In this document: in pieces, positions 10,202 through 20,901 of the stretch
Numbering within the stretch: the first letter of the stretch is position 1
Layout: each line of letters starts with the position of its first letter
Origin: Neopestalotiopsis rosae
Taxonomy: Eukaryota > Ascomycota > Sordariomycetes > Amphisphaeriales > Sporocadaceae
Direction of reading: 5' to 3'
Assembly: GCA_023078685.1 (NCBI GenBank)
Contig: JALGAS010000001.1
Location: 6,944,001-7,008,000, forward strand
Length of the DNA stretch: 64,000 bases
The notes under the pieces: generated by a model
What the model saw: only the letters and a program-made list of their open reading frames with translations
Told to the model about the DNA's origin: nothing
The model's database searches: none
Position numbers and translations under genes: made by a program

Positions 10202-10798
10202 TTATTCGATCCTTCTTCTTTTCCTTACATCTTGCTCTGAATCTGATTTTCTCTTGCGTGATAAAGAATGCAATGGGATGGAGTGGTTTTCAATGGGTAA
10301 TGCCTGCTGAGAGATCTTGCTGAATGCTGTAGTGCATGGTCCTAAGGCCTGTGGAGGAGTTGAAGACGACTGGTAACACTGCTGTGGCTTTGATATCCAT
10401 GCCTCTTGATCTGGGAAGCCATCCTGGTATCCACCTACAACAGGAACCACGATAGTCTTTAGATCATACTTGATGTTGTCTGGTCCGAATTGAAGAACAA
10501 TGGTGTGGAGAGAGCTAATACGATCGCGGTGGCAGCGGACTGTCGCGAATGGGGTCTTGCTGTCCTCAAAGAACTCAGATGTCATAAAGCTCAGCCGCAC
10601 CATGTCAAAGTGAGCTGCATCCACCTCAGTAGGCTCGGATGGAGTATGAGTTGGAGCCCAGTCCGTGATTCTACCATCACCATCGGTAATGCCTTCGAAC
10701 TGGACCATTTTTGAGTCAATGCAGCAATCTAAGATCGCACGCATACCTTTTATCCCGAAGTGATCAGATTTAATGACATGACAAATAACCTTCGACAT
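10202..10798 (-). CDS. transthyretin/5-hydroxyisourate-hydrolase-like protein with C-terminal nuclear signal
   Basis: Single-exon 198-aa protein. The N-terminus (VICHV near residue 4 and FEGITDGDGRITDWAP at 34-49) follows the pattern of HIUase/transthyretin strands A-C (ITCHVLDT ... TDxDGR). A later segment (LSFMTSEFFEDSKTPFATV) fits the (F)DTxxYF...TF(F/Y)P region. The catalytic HxH and the terminal YRGS tetrapeptide that define active HIUases are not present. Instead the chain runs on about 70 residues to a strongly basic end (RKRKSDSEQDVRKRRRIE, 180-197), a likely nuclear localisation signal. Enzymatic activity is therefore unlikely; a diverged beta-sandwich with a nuclear role is inferred. 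Confidence 0.6.
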   Translation of the reverse strand: MSKVICHVIKSDHFGIKGMRAILDCCIDSKMVQFEGITDGDGRITDWAPTHTPSEPTEVDAAHFDMVRLSFMTSEFFEDSKTPFATVRCHRDRISSLHTIVLQFGPDNIKYDLKTIVVPVVGGYQDGFPDQEAWISKPQQCYQSSSTPPQALGPCTTAFSKISQQALPIENHSIPLHSLSRKRKSDSEQDVRKRRRIE

Positions 10799-11187
10799 AT
10801 TTCGAAATTTTTTTAAAACAGATACGCGATGATATGAATTGTTCTTGGAGCTTTTTGCGGTATAATCATAGCTTGCAGGCGATTACAGTATTATATGCGA
10901 TGCAAATATGGGCAGGAGAGCGTTATTTTCAAATTTTCTCCGTTTTCCTTTCTTTTTATAAATAAACTTTTTAGTTTTAGAGTTCAAATTAAAAAAGGAT
11001 ATTATATCCTAGGGAAACTCGCATTGCATCATTACTACAACATTAATATCTTATAGATTACTTTTAAATTATCGTTAATTCACGTTAGATTCTGGGACGT
11101 CCAATAAGTATTGCGAATCAAATTTTCAGATATTGCTAGTTTATGGAAATAGTGCAGATGAATCAAAAGAAAAAAAATTTATTCTCG
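10799..11187. other. AT-rich intergenic spacer
   Basis: Long A/T runs and a very low G+C content; no open frame of note. It contains the promoter of the minus-strand gene ending at 10202 and the 3' flank of the small gene at 11188. Confidence 0.5.
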
Positions 11188-11449
11188 TTAACGATCCCGG
11201 CTTCTTGTAGTACGAGTGGAAGTAGTGGAATGCCCAGTCTCGTGATATGTTGATCTTCTACGACCAGAGTTCCGGCGTGGAGGACGATATTCATTCTGAT
11301 ACCGTCGCTCCCTTTGATGCTCTTCAACCCTTTTATCAATACTTTCATTTGTTAATATTCAATGGACCAATGAAGATTCACGTCGACACTCACACATGCG
11401 CGAGTGCATAAGCACAAAAGGCTGCCACTGTAAACTTAACCGGACCCAT
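11188..11449 (-). CDS. small secreted, highly basic peptide precursor
   Basis: Two exons, 11449-11394 and 11341-11188 (52-nt intron GTGAGT...AAAG with an ATTAAC branch-like site), giving 69 aa. The N-terminus MGPVKFTVAAFCAYALA is a short classical signal peptide. After IDKR, a Kex2-like dibasic site at residues 22-23, the mature part is very rich in Arg, Ser, Thr and Tyr (QRERRYQNEYRPP, RRNSGRRRS, TTSTRTTRSRDR) and contains no cysteine. Too short and too spliced for plain frame search. The signal peptide and dibasic site are seen; secretion and processing are inferred; effector, antimicrobial or adhesion roles are all possible. Confidence 0.6.
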
Positions 11450-11664
11450 TGACTATGATGTAATAATATATTCTTGCGTTTGTATGTGTGTGTTTTGAAT
11501 TGGGTTGAGGGAAGTTCTTTGGCATGCGACCACCATTAAATAATACAGATTAACAAACGTTGCATCCATGGGCGCCGTTAAAAATAGTTTTTGGCTTGCC
11601 ACCTCGAGGCAGACAAGCTGAATTAAGCGCCCTCAGCATAGAAGATCTTACGCCGAGTTTACCC

Positions 11665-12132
11665 TTAATTTTCTGAAGCACCATCGCTCCAAACACTGAC
11701 AAGGTCTTGGTAGTCTGATACGATCTCTCCATTCATCGATCGATGGCTAGCTGGTGGATAAACTTTGATTGTTCCAAATCGTTGCGTGGTTTCTTGATAT
11801 TCTTTGAAAGCAAAGGTGATTGTCTCCGCGACCTTTCCTATGAGATACTTTTGCTCTGCAAGTTCTGTCCGGCATTCATCATTATGTGCTTGGAGGGCCT
11901 CAACCTCTCTTACTTTATCAGTATGGTCTTTGCGTAACTTTTCAATTTCAAACCAAAGTTTCGAGTTCTCTTTCTGTGTCTCTTCTAATTGTATCTGGAT
12001 GTCTTGGCTCCGGGGCTGACGTTGGCCATGGTTCAAGCCTCTACGAACATGCTGTTCAGAAGTCACTCCTTGCTTGTCGTTGGACAATGGAATGGGCGGT
12101 AGCTCTTTGTCCTGGCACGTTATAAATGACAT
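11665..12132 (-). CDS. coiled-coil orphan protein
   Basis: 155-aa single-exon model. Residues about 40-115 are a heptad-like, charged helix (LEETQKENSKLWFEIEKL, KVREVEALQAHNDECRTEL) without trans-membrane segments. The N-terminus contains ELPPIPLSND. The C-terminal end after VSDYQDLV could instead splice into the overlapping frame that continues to about 11550. No family recognised; its neighbour at 12311 is another short helical protein. Confidence 0.55.
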   Translation of the reverse strand: MSFITCQDKELPPIPLSNDKQGVTSEQHVRRGLNHGQRQPRSQDIQIQLEETQKENSKLWFEIEKLRKDHTDKVREVEALQAHNDECRTELAEQKYLIGKVAETITFAFKEYQETTQRFGTIKVYPPASHRSMNGEIVSDYQDLVSVWSDGASEN

Positions 12133-12310
12133 CCTTCTGGGAAGTGTTTGGAGATGGCAAGAATTCAGACGCTATGGCAAATGGTTGATAATGTTAGGCT
12201 TTTATATCAAGAAAGTGAAGCATAGCCGGTTAAATTTCATATCTTAAAATTAGCATTCTAAAATCGTGTGCAATTGCTGCTTAGCGCCCTCTCAGTATGA
12301 TACTAACTTC

Positions 12311-12737
12311 CTATTCAACCACATTTGAGCCATCCCTACCTACTGCCACAAAGGTTTCGATTAGAGTTCTGGTATAGTTCTCCAATCCACTTCTGAGACG
12401 ATCAATGACGCTGTGCACTCTTTCTATAGCAGCGCTGAGTTGTTGGATGCCTAACTCGATTGAAGAGCCCATTTTATGAACCTGATTATTCGTAGCCATT
12501 CCAGCCTCAATTCTGTCTAATTGTGCACAGATTTGCGTTAAGCATCTCCTTACTGTCAGCTTAGACTAGCCCTTTTCCGTCCAATGGTACTTACCTTTGT
12601 ACATCGACACTCGAACTTAGCTCAGTTGAGGTGAGGTCGGTCTCGTAATCGAGAGGGAAATTGTCCAAGAGGTCTAGGTCGAAAGACGGATTGTCTGGGA
12701 TGGGACCAAGGTCAAAGTCTGGAATCTTGAAATCCAT
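12311..12737 (-). CDS. short acidic/helical orphan protein
   Basis: Two exons, 12737-12595 and 12548-12311 (46-nt intron GTAAGT...GTAAG, phase 2), 126 aa. The first 45 residues are acidic and rich in Asp/Leu/Pro (MDFKIPDFDLGPIPDNP). The second half is one long amphipathic helix (IELGIQQLSAAIERVHSVIDRL) likely to form a coiled coil. No family recognised. Divergent from the secreted-protein gene at 13028. Confidence 0.6.
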
Positions 12738-13027
12738 ATCTGCAGGGTGTTTTTTTTTTTTCGTCTTTTCTTCGATGGGGATAATATCGAAGGTTTTGAA
12801 TGGGTAGTACCAATGATTACGTCTTTATAACTTGTAGGTCGGAGGACTTAAAGAGGGAAAACGGGAAGTCTATCCAGTCTTGACACGGTTGCTCAAATTT
12901 ATAAATAACATTCCGCATGCCGACATTGACTACTACACCCAAAACCAACCATTATTTAAGCGCTTTGAACCCACCCCTCCGGAACGCCGAATTCTCAATT
13001 AATAGTACCAACGACGTGACAAAGAAA

Positions 13028-14234
13028 ATGAAACATCTCACTTGTACCGTGTTTGCGTGGGGATTGGTTGCTTCGGCTTCGGCATGGATATCGCAAGACG
13101 GCGGCGTTTGCCTCTCGGAGCCGCTGGTGGCGCTTGAGGCCGGGCAGTCGGAAGTCTCGGCGGTGTTGGTTCCTCCAAATCCTTCTCACATGATCCCTGC
13201 CAGGAGCTGATCTAGCAACGCAGGGTAACCGATAACAAGGATCATCGTTGTCAAGCTGCTTTAGAGTTTTCCAACCCTGACTTTTTGTCGCTCTTTTACT
13301 ACTTCCAGCCGCTGAATTGCTCGAGAGCTCAAGCAATGGCGTTCGTCCTCCCATTTGATGTTCCCAATGGAGAAACCCTTGTCACGTGGTACGAATCCCA
13401 TGTACCCCACGTATGACTACGCCTTGCATTCCGTGATGATGAGCTAAGCTGTAAACAGGCAATGCTCCGGCTCGCCATCCATTTGCTACCACGCTAATAT
13501 CACCGGCGGGTCTGAAGACCCTGGGATACAAACGCAACAAACAGGGTCGGTAGGGTGTGTTGTGGAACTGATAGAGACTAGTACAAGCTTCATCACATCT
13601 ACCGCATCGTCCACCACGTTCACAACGTCGCTTGAGATAACACAAACAACCACTCAAACTCAATTTGCGATGAATGCTACCACACCTCCCACGGCCTTGA
13701 CTGTGACCCAGACGGTGATGGCCGGGGCAAAGCCGACAGAAATGACCTTGCCGTCGGGGTCCGGTTCCCCGAGCATCCTGACAGGTGGAATAGGCGACAT
13801 CGCGCCAAACTTGGACACAAGTAGGCCTACCCATCCCTATCTTAAACTCCTACGAGAAGTGCGCCATCGTTAAGGGTATTATTCTCTCCTTTCAGGTAGC
13901 GAAAGTGGCTAATCGAGCTCGGCCAGCTGACACAACCGTACTTGCCAAACCTGCAACAACGAGCAATAGTACGGAAACAGCAGATTTGGAGAACACTTCA
14001 ATGCTTCCAGAAAATGGAGCTGGTGGTGCACCAACAACATGGATGGAGAACATCAATGCCATGACTTCTCCAGCGACCAACACTGCAACAGACCCAACAG
14101 CAACAACGATTGCCAAAGCTGCCTCTATTTTCGACACGAGCCCAGGCTCTCGATTGACGACTAATCTAGTTGCGGTTACTGTTGTTTCCACCTTGACGGT
14201 ATATCAGACTGTTCGATCATGTACCATAGTGTGA
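13028..14234 (+). CDS. secreted Ser/Thr-rich surface-type protein
   Basis: Four-exon model. Exon 1 starts at 13028 with a clear signal peptide (MKHLTCTVFAWGLVASASA). Exon 2 (from about 13216 to 13388) contains CSRAQAMAFVLPFDVPNGE. Intron 13389-13458 restores TW|QCSGSPSICYHANITGG in exon 3. The chain then becomes a Thr/Ser-rich stalk (TSTASSTTFTTSLEITQTTT) and continues after an intron of about 80 nt into 13905-14234, also Thr/Ser/Asn rich. The pattern FDVPNGE...W.CSGS...C is common in small fungal secreted proteins with a cysteine-bearing head and an O-glycosylated tail. The exon 1/2 junction (about 13163-13215) and the last junction are the weakest parts. No clear GPI signal at the C-terminus. 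Confidence 0.5.
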
Positions 14235-14467
14235 GAGACGCCTGGTCCCATGCTTTTCATAATTTGTCTCCACACATCCATGTTGGTTCTTTGACTATTG
14301 TAGTCCTGTTCAGAGCTTTGCATTACTCAGTATAAATAGTTTGAGTTTTCTTGTTTTTATGGAAATATACGATATTACCCGTCTGCGCATTCCGTTTGAG
14401 ATTCGTGTACAGCATTTTGTCCCAGTCTCGTCCATCAGTTCATCTATTACAGCACAAAGACTACGCG

Positions 14468-14871
14468 ATGCCTGAGAAGTCTCTTCCGTCATTGCGTTAT
14501 CCTGAGATTGTCATCGATTGGGAAGAGTCGCCATCGCCCTCTGTTGAAGCCGAGGAATCCCCGTGCGTATGCTGTGACCACGCTTCTCTGAGTGCAGGCA
14601 TCATGTCTACCAGGACCTATGGATATGCCCGACAGCTTTTAAGCGACCTTCAGCAGGCATGTGACTCGATGGCGGACTTGCTACGGGTTTTGCAGGAGTT
14701 TCACGATGATGTGAAGATATTAGTATGTCACTTTCTTCGCCTTCTCGTAGCCATGATTATGCATTGAATCTTGAATATTCTCAATTGAATTGCGGTTTTG
14801 TTAATAGCGACTAGCATGCGGAATTCAGACAAACGCTCGAAGAACTTCAACAGCAAATGAATGCCCAATAG
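14468..14871 (+). CDS. short coiled-coil protein with SIM-like motif
   Basis: Two exons, 14468-14722 and 14815-14871 (92-nt intron GTATGT...GACTAG, phase 0), 103 aa. Residues 13-20 (EIVIDWEE) followed by SPSPSVEAEE look like a SUMO-interaction motif with nearby serines and acids. A CVCC pair follows, and the C-terminal half is a continuous helix across the splice (LLSDLQQACDSMADLLRVLQ ... FRQTLEELQQQM). No family recognised. It converges on the MADS-like gene whose stop is at 14907, 35 bp away. Confidence 0.6.
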
Positions 14872-14906
14872 CTGCCTAATTTGGTGCTTTCCAACGGCGC
14901 AAGATG

Positions 14907-15419
14907 CTAGGTGGCGGCTAGCTTTGCCATGGTAATTGATGTTTGGATGTTAGGTAGTGGGTACGATTTAACCTAAATTCGAATCAGTTAACGGAATAGC
15001 GATGTATCTGTGAAGGGACTCACAATTTGATCAGAAGTAGGAGGCCAATCATGAAAAGAAGGTTCCGAATTGAAAACATGCAATTTTCCGTTTTTCTTGA
15101 CAATCAAAAACACTTGCGCATCACAGTCCTTGTGCAGATCATAGGCTCTTCTCACGAGAGTTCTCCGACGTTTTGAGAATTTTGAAGCCGCTCTCTTGCG
15201 ATCACGACGTGTCTGAAGACTGGTTTGCAGTATTGGAAATGGGCCAGTCGATTCAACACAAGTTTGTGGAGAATGAAAAAGTGGCACATGAGATTGATCC
15301 ATAAATGGGGCAAATAACCGTTTGCAGCTTTGAAGTATCTTAACAAGAGAATAACACTGGTCATAGGATGAGACTTACGACTGGCATCCGTTATCGTGCT
15401 GCTGAGTTGATGCAGTCAT
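14907..15419 (-). CDS. minimal MADS-box-like protein
   Basis: Three exons, 15419-15379, 15327-15024 and 14972-14907 (introns of 51 nt each; junctions keep frame), 136 aa. Residues about 60-110 (RKRAASKFSKRRRTLVRRAY, DAQVFLIVKKNGKLHVFNSE) match the SRF/MADS pattern: basic helix, then a beta hairpin with GKLHVFNS. After the last splice the protein reads WPPTSDQIVKSYPLPNI, a continuation seen in short fungal MADS-like proteins. It has no separate activation or K-type domain, so it may be a DNA-binding or dimerising micro-regulator. A second copy lies at 17100. DNA binding is inferred from the family. Confidence 0.65.
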
Positions 15420-15702
15420 TATTGTTCTCGAGCGCTTATGGTGAGATGTGAATTTAGAACATATTCAAACTGTTAGTACTATTATGGAGTTTTATGTATG
15501 TATTAGACAGCTACTGAAACCAAATGTGGTCGAAAATAAACAACTGATGGGCGGTTTAGGTGCCTAATAAATTAACATGTCGAATTTTATTTTTAACTCA
15601 GCAGATTTCTGCTATAAAACTATTCAATCCAGCTTCAATACGCACCATTATAAACCACTCGTGTACTGTAACAAGAACTTGAAATCGAATTTGCGCGCCA
15701 AC

Positions 15703-16233
15703 ATGGAACAGAAACAAAGCATTGCTAAGGAGATCGCTGATCGCATAATCGAAAAACCAGAATCACTAAAAATAGAAGAACAAGCACATGTTGTTCGAAA
15801 CCTAGATGGCTTCGGACCTATGGATTTCGAAAAAGACACAGCACATATTTTGAAAATACCATACCAACAATTTTCTGTCGTCCGAAATAAATTGCAATCA
15901 CTAGTTGATTGTTGGGATATCATCATGGCAGACAAGAAAGCATACGATGCATCAAATGAGAGAGCGAGTCCACCAAGCGGATTGTCTTCGCAGCAATTTG
16001 ACTGGTTGTTTCGCACGCTGTATTTGCGTTCCCATATGGGTACCATTAGCACAACCCCGGTCTCCATGAAAAGAAGTATCGAAGCGGATGATGAGCCAGG
16101 AGGCAAAAGAGTCCCCTCATCATCTAAAGGAGACATCTGCTCGGATACGAAGGGCTCAGAAGAAGCCAAAACAGATGATGCAGGTCACAGAGAGGCCCGG
16201 GGGGAGATGCATGGACAGGGAGGTAGCGACTAG
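15703..16233 (+). CDS. orphan protein, hydrophilic C-terminus
   Basis: 176-aa single-exon model starting at MEQKQSIAKE; the frame is open further upstream but that part is AT-rich and unlike protein. Residues 1-110 look helical and folded (IAKEIADRIIEKPESLKIEE, FSVVRNKLQSLVDCW, SSQQFDWLFRTLYLRSHMG). The rest is charged and low-complexity (GGKRVPSSSKGD, SEEAKTDDAGHREARGE). No family recognised. Confidence 0.55.
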   Translation: MEQKQSIAKEIADRIIEKPESLKIEEQAHVVRNLDGFGPMDFEKDTAHILKIPYQQFSVVRNKLQSLVDCWDIIMADKKAYDASNERASPPSGLSSQQFDWLFRTLYLRSHMGTISTTPVSMKRSIEADDEPGGKRVPSSSKGDICSDTKGSEEAKTDDAGHREARGEMHGQGGSD

Positions 16234-17099
16234 ATCGAGACCATCTATTGACTTTAGTGTTATCGCGCTTTCATGCTCTAGTGTTTTTGCTACGGATGGC
16301 AAATGTGGCGATTTTGATCATGTACCCATGCCGCGTAATTTCGCAAAGGCATTAGTGAACAATCCCTTGACACTGCCTGCATACGTAGGGATTCGGCGTA
16401 CCAAATTGTCGGGTCGCGCTAGTACCTCTAATAATGCAAGCGCTTAAGCGCCGTCATGGGTGCCCCAAAAGTCGATTGTGACGGCGGACCGTGTCCGCAT
16501 CTTACGTGGTCAATGCGTACCAATGTGAAGCCGGAAGTGAGAAAAAGACAACATTCGGCGCGGATCACTAACCACCGAGCAGGGATTATTGATGCTACTG
16601 GTAGCGATGCATCCAAGTTATGTACTCGACCACTGTCCTGAATGGCATGTTGGCTTTGCTCTACTAGGATCCGCGTTGCATTGTCTAATCATCCCAGTAA
16701 CTTGTTCTCAATGAGTACTGGTAATCCCAGTTGCTCTAGATTGTGTCCTGGTAGAGGACAAACAAACAGGAAGAAAGGTACTGGTCGAAGCATGTGAACA
16801 GTATGGTAGTGTTAAATTTAGGAAGCTAAAAGCCTGTTTTGACCGTGCAGCCATAACAAACAACGATGTCCTTGCATGAAAGTCAGACAATGTTTTCTTC
16901 GGCGCTTAAGTCTTCTCTGGCTATCCATCTCCACTCGGAAAGGCACTAGGCACATCCCTCCACAGCAGAAGGCCTTCAGCTCCTGATGGAATCCTAACTA
17001 TGACACAATCACGATTATAAACAAAGCAGTGCCAACCTAAGCAGTTTCTCAACCATTTCCAGACGTTCTAAATCAAACTTTGCCCGTTTCTTCCTAAGC
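16234..17099. other. intergenic, no gene recognised
   Basis: Short frames occur on both strands (16088-16447, 16456-16641, 16708-16890) but none shows plausible composition or splice partners. A small palindrome CGCTTAAGCG lies at about 16440. Confidence 0.45.
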
Positions 17100-17498
17100 A
17101 TGTCGTCATCCAGAGAGCACCGCTTGTTCAAGCTACGACTAGGATCTTTGATGCGGAAACTACACAAACTAAGCCAAATTGTACCTGCCGAAACTGCCCT
17201 ATTCGTCAAAGTCAATGGAAGACTTTATTCCTTTCAGTCTAACACCCAATGGCCTTGTTCTCCTTCCACTATCAAGAATGTTACCGTTGATCCAGAAGAA
17301 CAAGTTACTCCCGTTCAGCTTGACTCACCAAAAGAGCTTAAGCATAGGATCGCTAGCCTTGAATCTCAGCTGGCATTATACCAAGCATGCAACAGTCTCC
17401 CATCAATCCAGAACATGATTCCCGGAGATGGAACAAATGCAGCAAGGAGCCATCCGGATGACCATACGATCTCTGAGCGCTCGGAGATCGTCATGTAG
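17100..17498 (+). CDS. minimal MADS-box-like protein, second copy
   Basis: 132-aa single-exon model. Residues 8-45 (RLFKLRLGSLMRKLHKLSQI, ETALFVKVNGRLYSFQSN) align with the basic helix and hairpin of the protein at 14907-15419 and with the MADS pattern (KRR.GL.KKA.ELS ... G+.Y.F.S). A second helix (LKHRIASLESQLALYQ, about 82-97) may form a coiled coil, unlike the first copy. The tail is polar. Diverged paralogue; function inferred from the family only. Confidence 0.6.
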   Translation: MSSSREHRLFKLRLGSLMRKLHKLSQIVPAETALFVKVNGRLYSFQSNTQWPCSPSTIKNVTVDPEEQVTPVQLDSPKELKHRIASLESQLALYQACNSLPSIQNMIPGDGTNAARSHPDDHTISERSEIVM

Positions 17499-18384
17499 CG
17501 GACAAATAGGTCTCCTCCTTACCACTTCAGAACGTGCAAGGGATCGAGCGAGAATAACTCCCCGCAATGAGGAACTGTCATTTTTGGAACATGACCAACA
17601 GGGTTGCTGTTATATCCACTTGGCATTTTGCTTGCACTTGATGTGGCAGATCAATAAGTGTCTATATCTGTTTACATCTACTATAGTGTTGACCACAATT
17701 AATTATCGTTCACTTCTCAACACTTGCATACGGCGTAATGGCCGAAAAATATCCAAGGCGATCTCACCTTCGTAAAATCGAAGATGTTACTGTTTGTTAA
17801 TGCATAGATGGTGTAACTAGTTATATGTGGACGGATGCTTCTCGCTTTTGTTTTTTGGAACGCAACGTCAGGCCAATTACAAAGGCATAATTGTCACATA
17901 ATGAGTTTCAGTGATGTCACAATCTTAATGGTAATGTAATTTTGAAGCATGCCATGTGGAGTCGATGTCATTGCGTGCCTTAGAGAAAAGCAGGAGGCAG
18001 GAGGAGCTGCGCGAAAGTGGTCCTTCACGGAAATTCTCGCAATGCAGGCGGGCGAAAAAAAAAACTAAAAAAAAACTGTAATGATGCAATTTCTTGGCGG
18101 TCGTGGCTTTCCAGGAGACACGGACGCTTGACTGGTTGACCTTCATCCATTGTGGTGCGAGTCTGAACGAGTCGCAATCACTAGAGCGATATGCTTGGAG
18201 GAATGACCGTCGACGCTACACGAGTTGAGGCATGGTCTCAAACTAGGAAATGACAGTGGGAAGATAGAAATGAAGGAATCAAGAATGTTCTCTATTTTGG
18301 ACTGTCGAGCTTTAGAATAGATTTTTAGTTAAAAGACCTTAATTTGCAGCAGTTGGTCCGACGTGAGTCCGGTCGATAACTTAG
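17499..18384. other. intergenic, no gene recognised
   Basis: Between convergent genes; holds two 3' ends. Contains A-rich runs near 18055-18075. Nothing else seen. Confidence 0.5.
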
Positions 18385-20901
18385 TTATTGAATAGACTCT
18401 GCTGTACCGATTAAAGTCTGCAATACCTCAAGCATCTCCGTGATAGGATCATTTTTTGAGTGCGAATCCAAAAAACCATCATTTGGTGTTCTGGCGCGAG
18501 ATTGAGTCTCGTCACACAACTCGTGCCTTTGATCTCGGATGAGGTCTTCCAGTCGATACGGGCACTTGCTAATGTGAATGTAATTTTGCCGAGCATTCCC
18601 AAGCTGTACTTCCAAAAGAGAAGCCATATTGAATACCTCAATATCAAGATTAATCAAGAAAGGCTGCCCCTTGCCACAATGGCTCCAGATTGCTGCGGTG
18701 CAAATCGGTATATCTATAAAATCTTGGTTATGTCTACGGTAGCGTAAGTGTATTGATCGTTGACGAAGCATCATGAGTAAAACCATCAGTGTTGGTCCAG
18801 GTGGAACTCGACAGGATACCCGAATTCGACACACATCGGGGGCCTGGTAAAATAGCGGTGCACTGAGTAACTCAATGTAGAATAAATAAGAGATCAACTG
18901 AAATGAGGTCTGTTCGACGAGACTTTCGTTGCATTGTCCGCCGCTGTACTGAACTGAGATATCGGCAGAGTTCCCGATCCATGTTTGCAAGTGCTGGATG
19001 AGGCTGGATTTGTTTTCTGTTTCAGTAACAAGCAGGCGTATTGAACCTCATAGTAAGCTTACGATCTATTGTTTTGTTTTTCTTGCAGAAAATTTGAGTA
19101 AAGGCGTCTTTTTCCTTGCACAATGAAGTTGATGTGGCTTGCCCGTTGAAACTCGCGGAGGTCCCATTGCAATTTGCCACCAAAATCTACCACGTCATGC
19201 GCTTTGAACTTGGCTTTTCGTAATTTTGGAACGTGGTAGGCACAATCCCTCATCGGCCATCTCTCGAGGAAGATGGTGATACCAAAATAGATTCCTAATA
19301 TATAGTGTTTTAGTATAATTCAAAGCAGTGAATTTGGGCCACTGACCTGACTGCGTGGCGATAACTCCATCAAAGAATTGCCATAGCGGTATTGTGCCTA
19401 TGTTCAGCCTGGCCGATAGTTGTCTCAAAAAGTTCCAAATGGCAGTAGCGTTTTGGCCACCCAACCGCAAAAGCCTTAAACCGGCTGTGGGCGGCTTCAT
19501 TACCAAAGTGGTAGAATTAGTCAATTTGCAGAATGGGCACATTTCAATCTGGATATGGCCTGCGCCACTACTTTGGCCTACTTTTGTAGCACAATCCTCG
19601 CATAGTCTATGGGAGCAATCAAGGGTGAATTTTGGGCTTCGAATTGCGCAAGCAATGCATGTTGCTTTCAGCACGCTGGTAGCCATATTCAACCTCTTTA
19701 ACGACATCAGGTGATAATTCGATATGTCGTTTTGTTTCGCATTGATTTCGGCGACTCTAGGTAAGACCATGGCTCTGAGGCCTGCAATACCAGTTGATTT
19801 CTCAACATCCTCTAATTCTGTATGGTAGAGTTTTGCAAATAGTGTTTCCGCAGGAAGGCCTGCATATGTTAGGTCATGTTCGGCTTTGAAGGCTGGTAGC
19901 AACTTACGGCACAGTTCCCGGCTTCGAGCATGAGACAATATCGTGGATGCCAAGATATCCACTCTTTTTTCAATGGATACTTCTTCGCATCGCATGAAGC
20001 CAGAAATGTGATAAGCAAAGTCGCCTGGCACTGGATTGTATTGTTTGACTGCCATGTAGAGGTCGAATGGGATGTCCGGTCGCACTATGTGATGCGACAG
20101 AGATGTCCGAAGAAGGTATACGAGGGATTCTGGGCGGAACGGAAGGCTGCCATGATATTGCTTGTTGTGCACGATCGACGACCATGTCTTGTGATTATGA
20201 GACCCCTGACCTGAATTATGAATCACGTCTAATTGGAAACACTCGCGGACTGCAGTTTCCAATTGCTTATGTGTGTACGGAGTCGTTGGTTCAGAGGTCC
20301 TCAATCGGTCGAGAAGATTCCCGGATATAAACAAATACAGTCGCTTGATGTTCATCGAGACGTTGTTGTCTGCAGATATGAGCACGATGGCGGATGGTGC
20401 CTCTGGAGGGCGATGAATGCGCTGAGTGGCCCACAAAGCTAATAAGTCGTACACATTGTTCCAACCTCCTAGGTCTGTCACGAACAGCAAAGTCACAGAT
20501 GCCAGAGGCATCAATGCGTTGGCGTAGATTCGAAAAGCTATGTCAGATGGCGAGCCCGCATTATTTGATAATTTATGGTAAACAAGGTTTCCCGGCCTCG
20601 GGCCACCCTTGATTCTGCGTGTTGAGCCTAAATTATTATGCAGTTCGCAGTCCAGAAGCACAGCACTAAATGAGGCACTGCATTTGAGCTGAATATTGTG
20701 CTGTGCCCAGCTGTCATCGCTCAAAGGAAAATGATCACGGAGAAATGCGCGTTTTTCAGCGGAACCAATGCAAGCAATCAGGCGGACAGAAGATGCACGA
20801 ACTTGACGAAGATCGCGATAAGAGACCATATGTTCCAGAAGGAAGGGTCCACCAAGTCCGGGGGCGCCAGAACGTAGCTCTAACCAAGTGGTGTTCGCCA
20901 T
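18385..20901 (-). CDS. degenerate patatin-like protein lacking the catalytic Ser/Asp pair
   Basis: Three exons, 20901-19347, 19294-19063 and 19003-18385 (introns 52 and 59 nt), 801 aa. The N-terminal 400 residues match the long leader of fungal patatin-like phospholipases (LRSGAPGLGGPFLLE, LIACIGSAEKRAFLRD). A zinc-binding cluster follows (CIACAIRSPKFTLDCSHRLC, EDC, CPFC). The patatin start TAGLRLLRLGG has lost the oxyanion DGGGxRG motif. The nucleophile elbow, normally GTSSGG, reads ATQSGG at 515-520, so glutamine replaces the usual nucleophile. Only about 100 residues later comes the C-terminal accessory domain (CRIRVSCRVPPG, LLEVQLGNARQNYIHISKCP), so the part carrying the Asp of the DG(G/A) dyad is missing. 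Yet the splice frames are intact: a non-catalytic derivative or a recent relic. Divergent from the DUF3723 gene. Confidence 0.8.
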
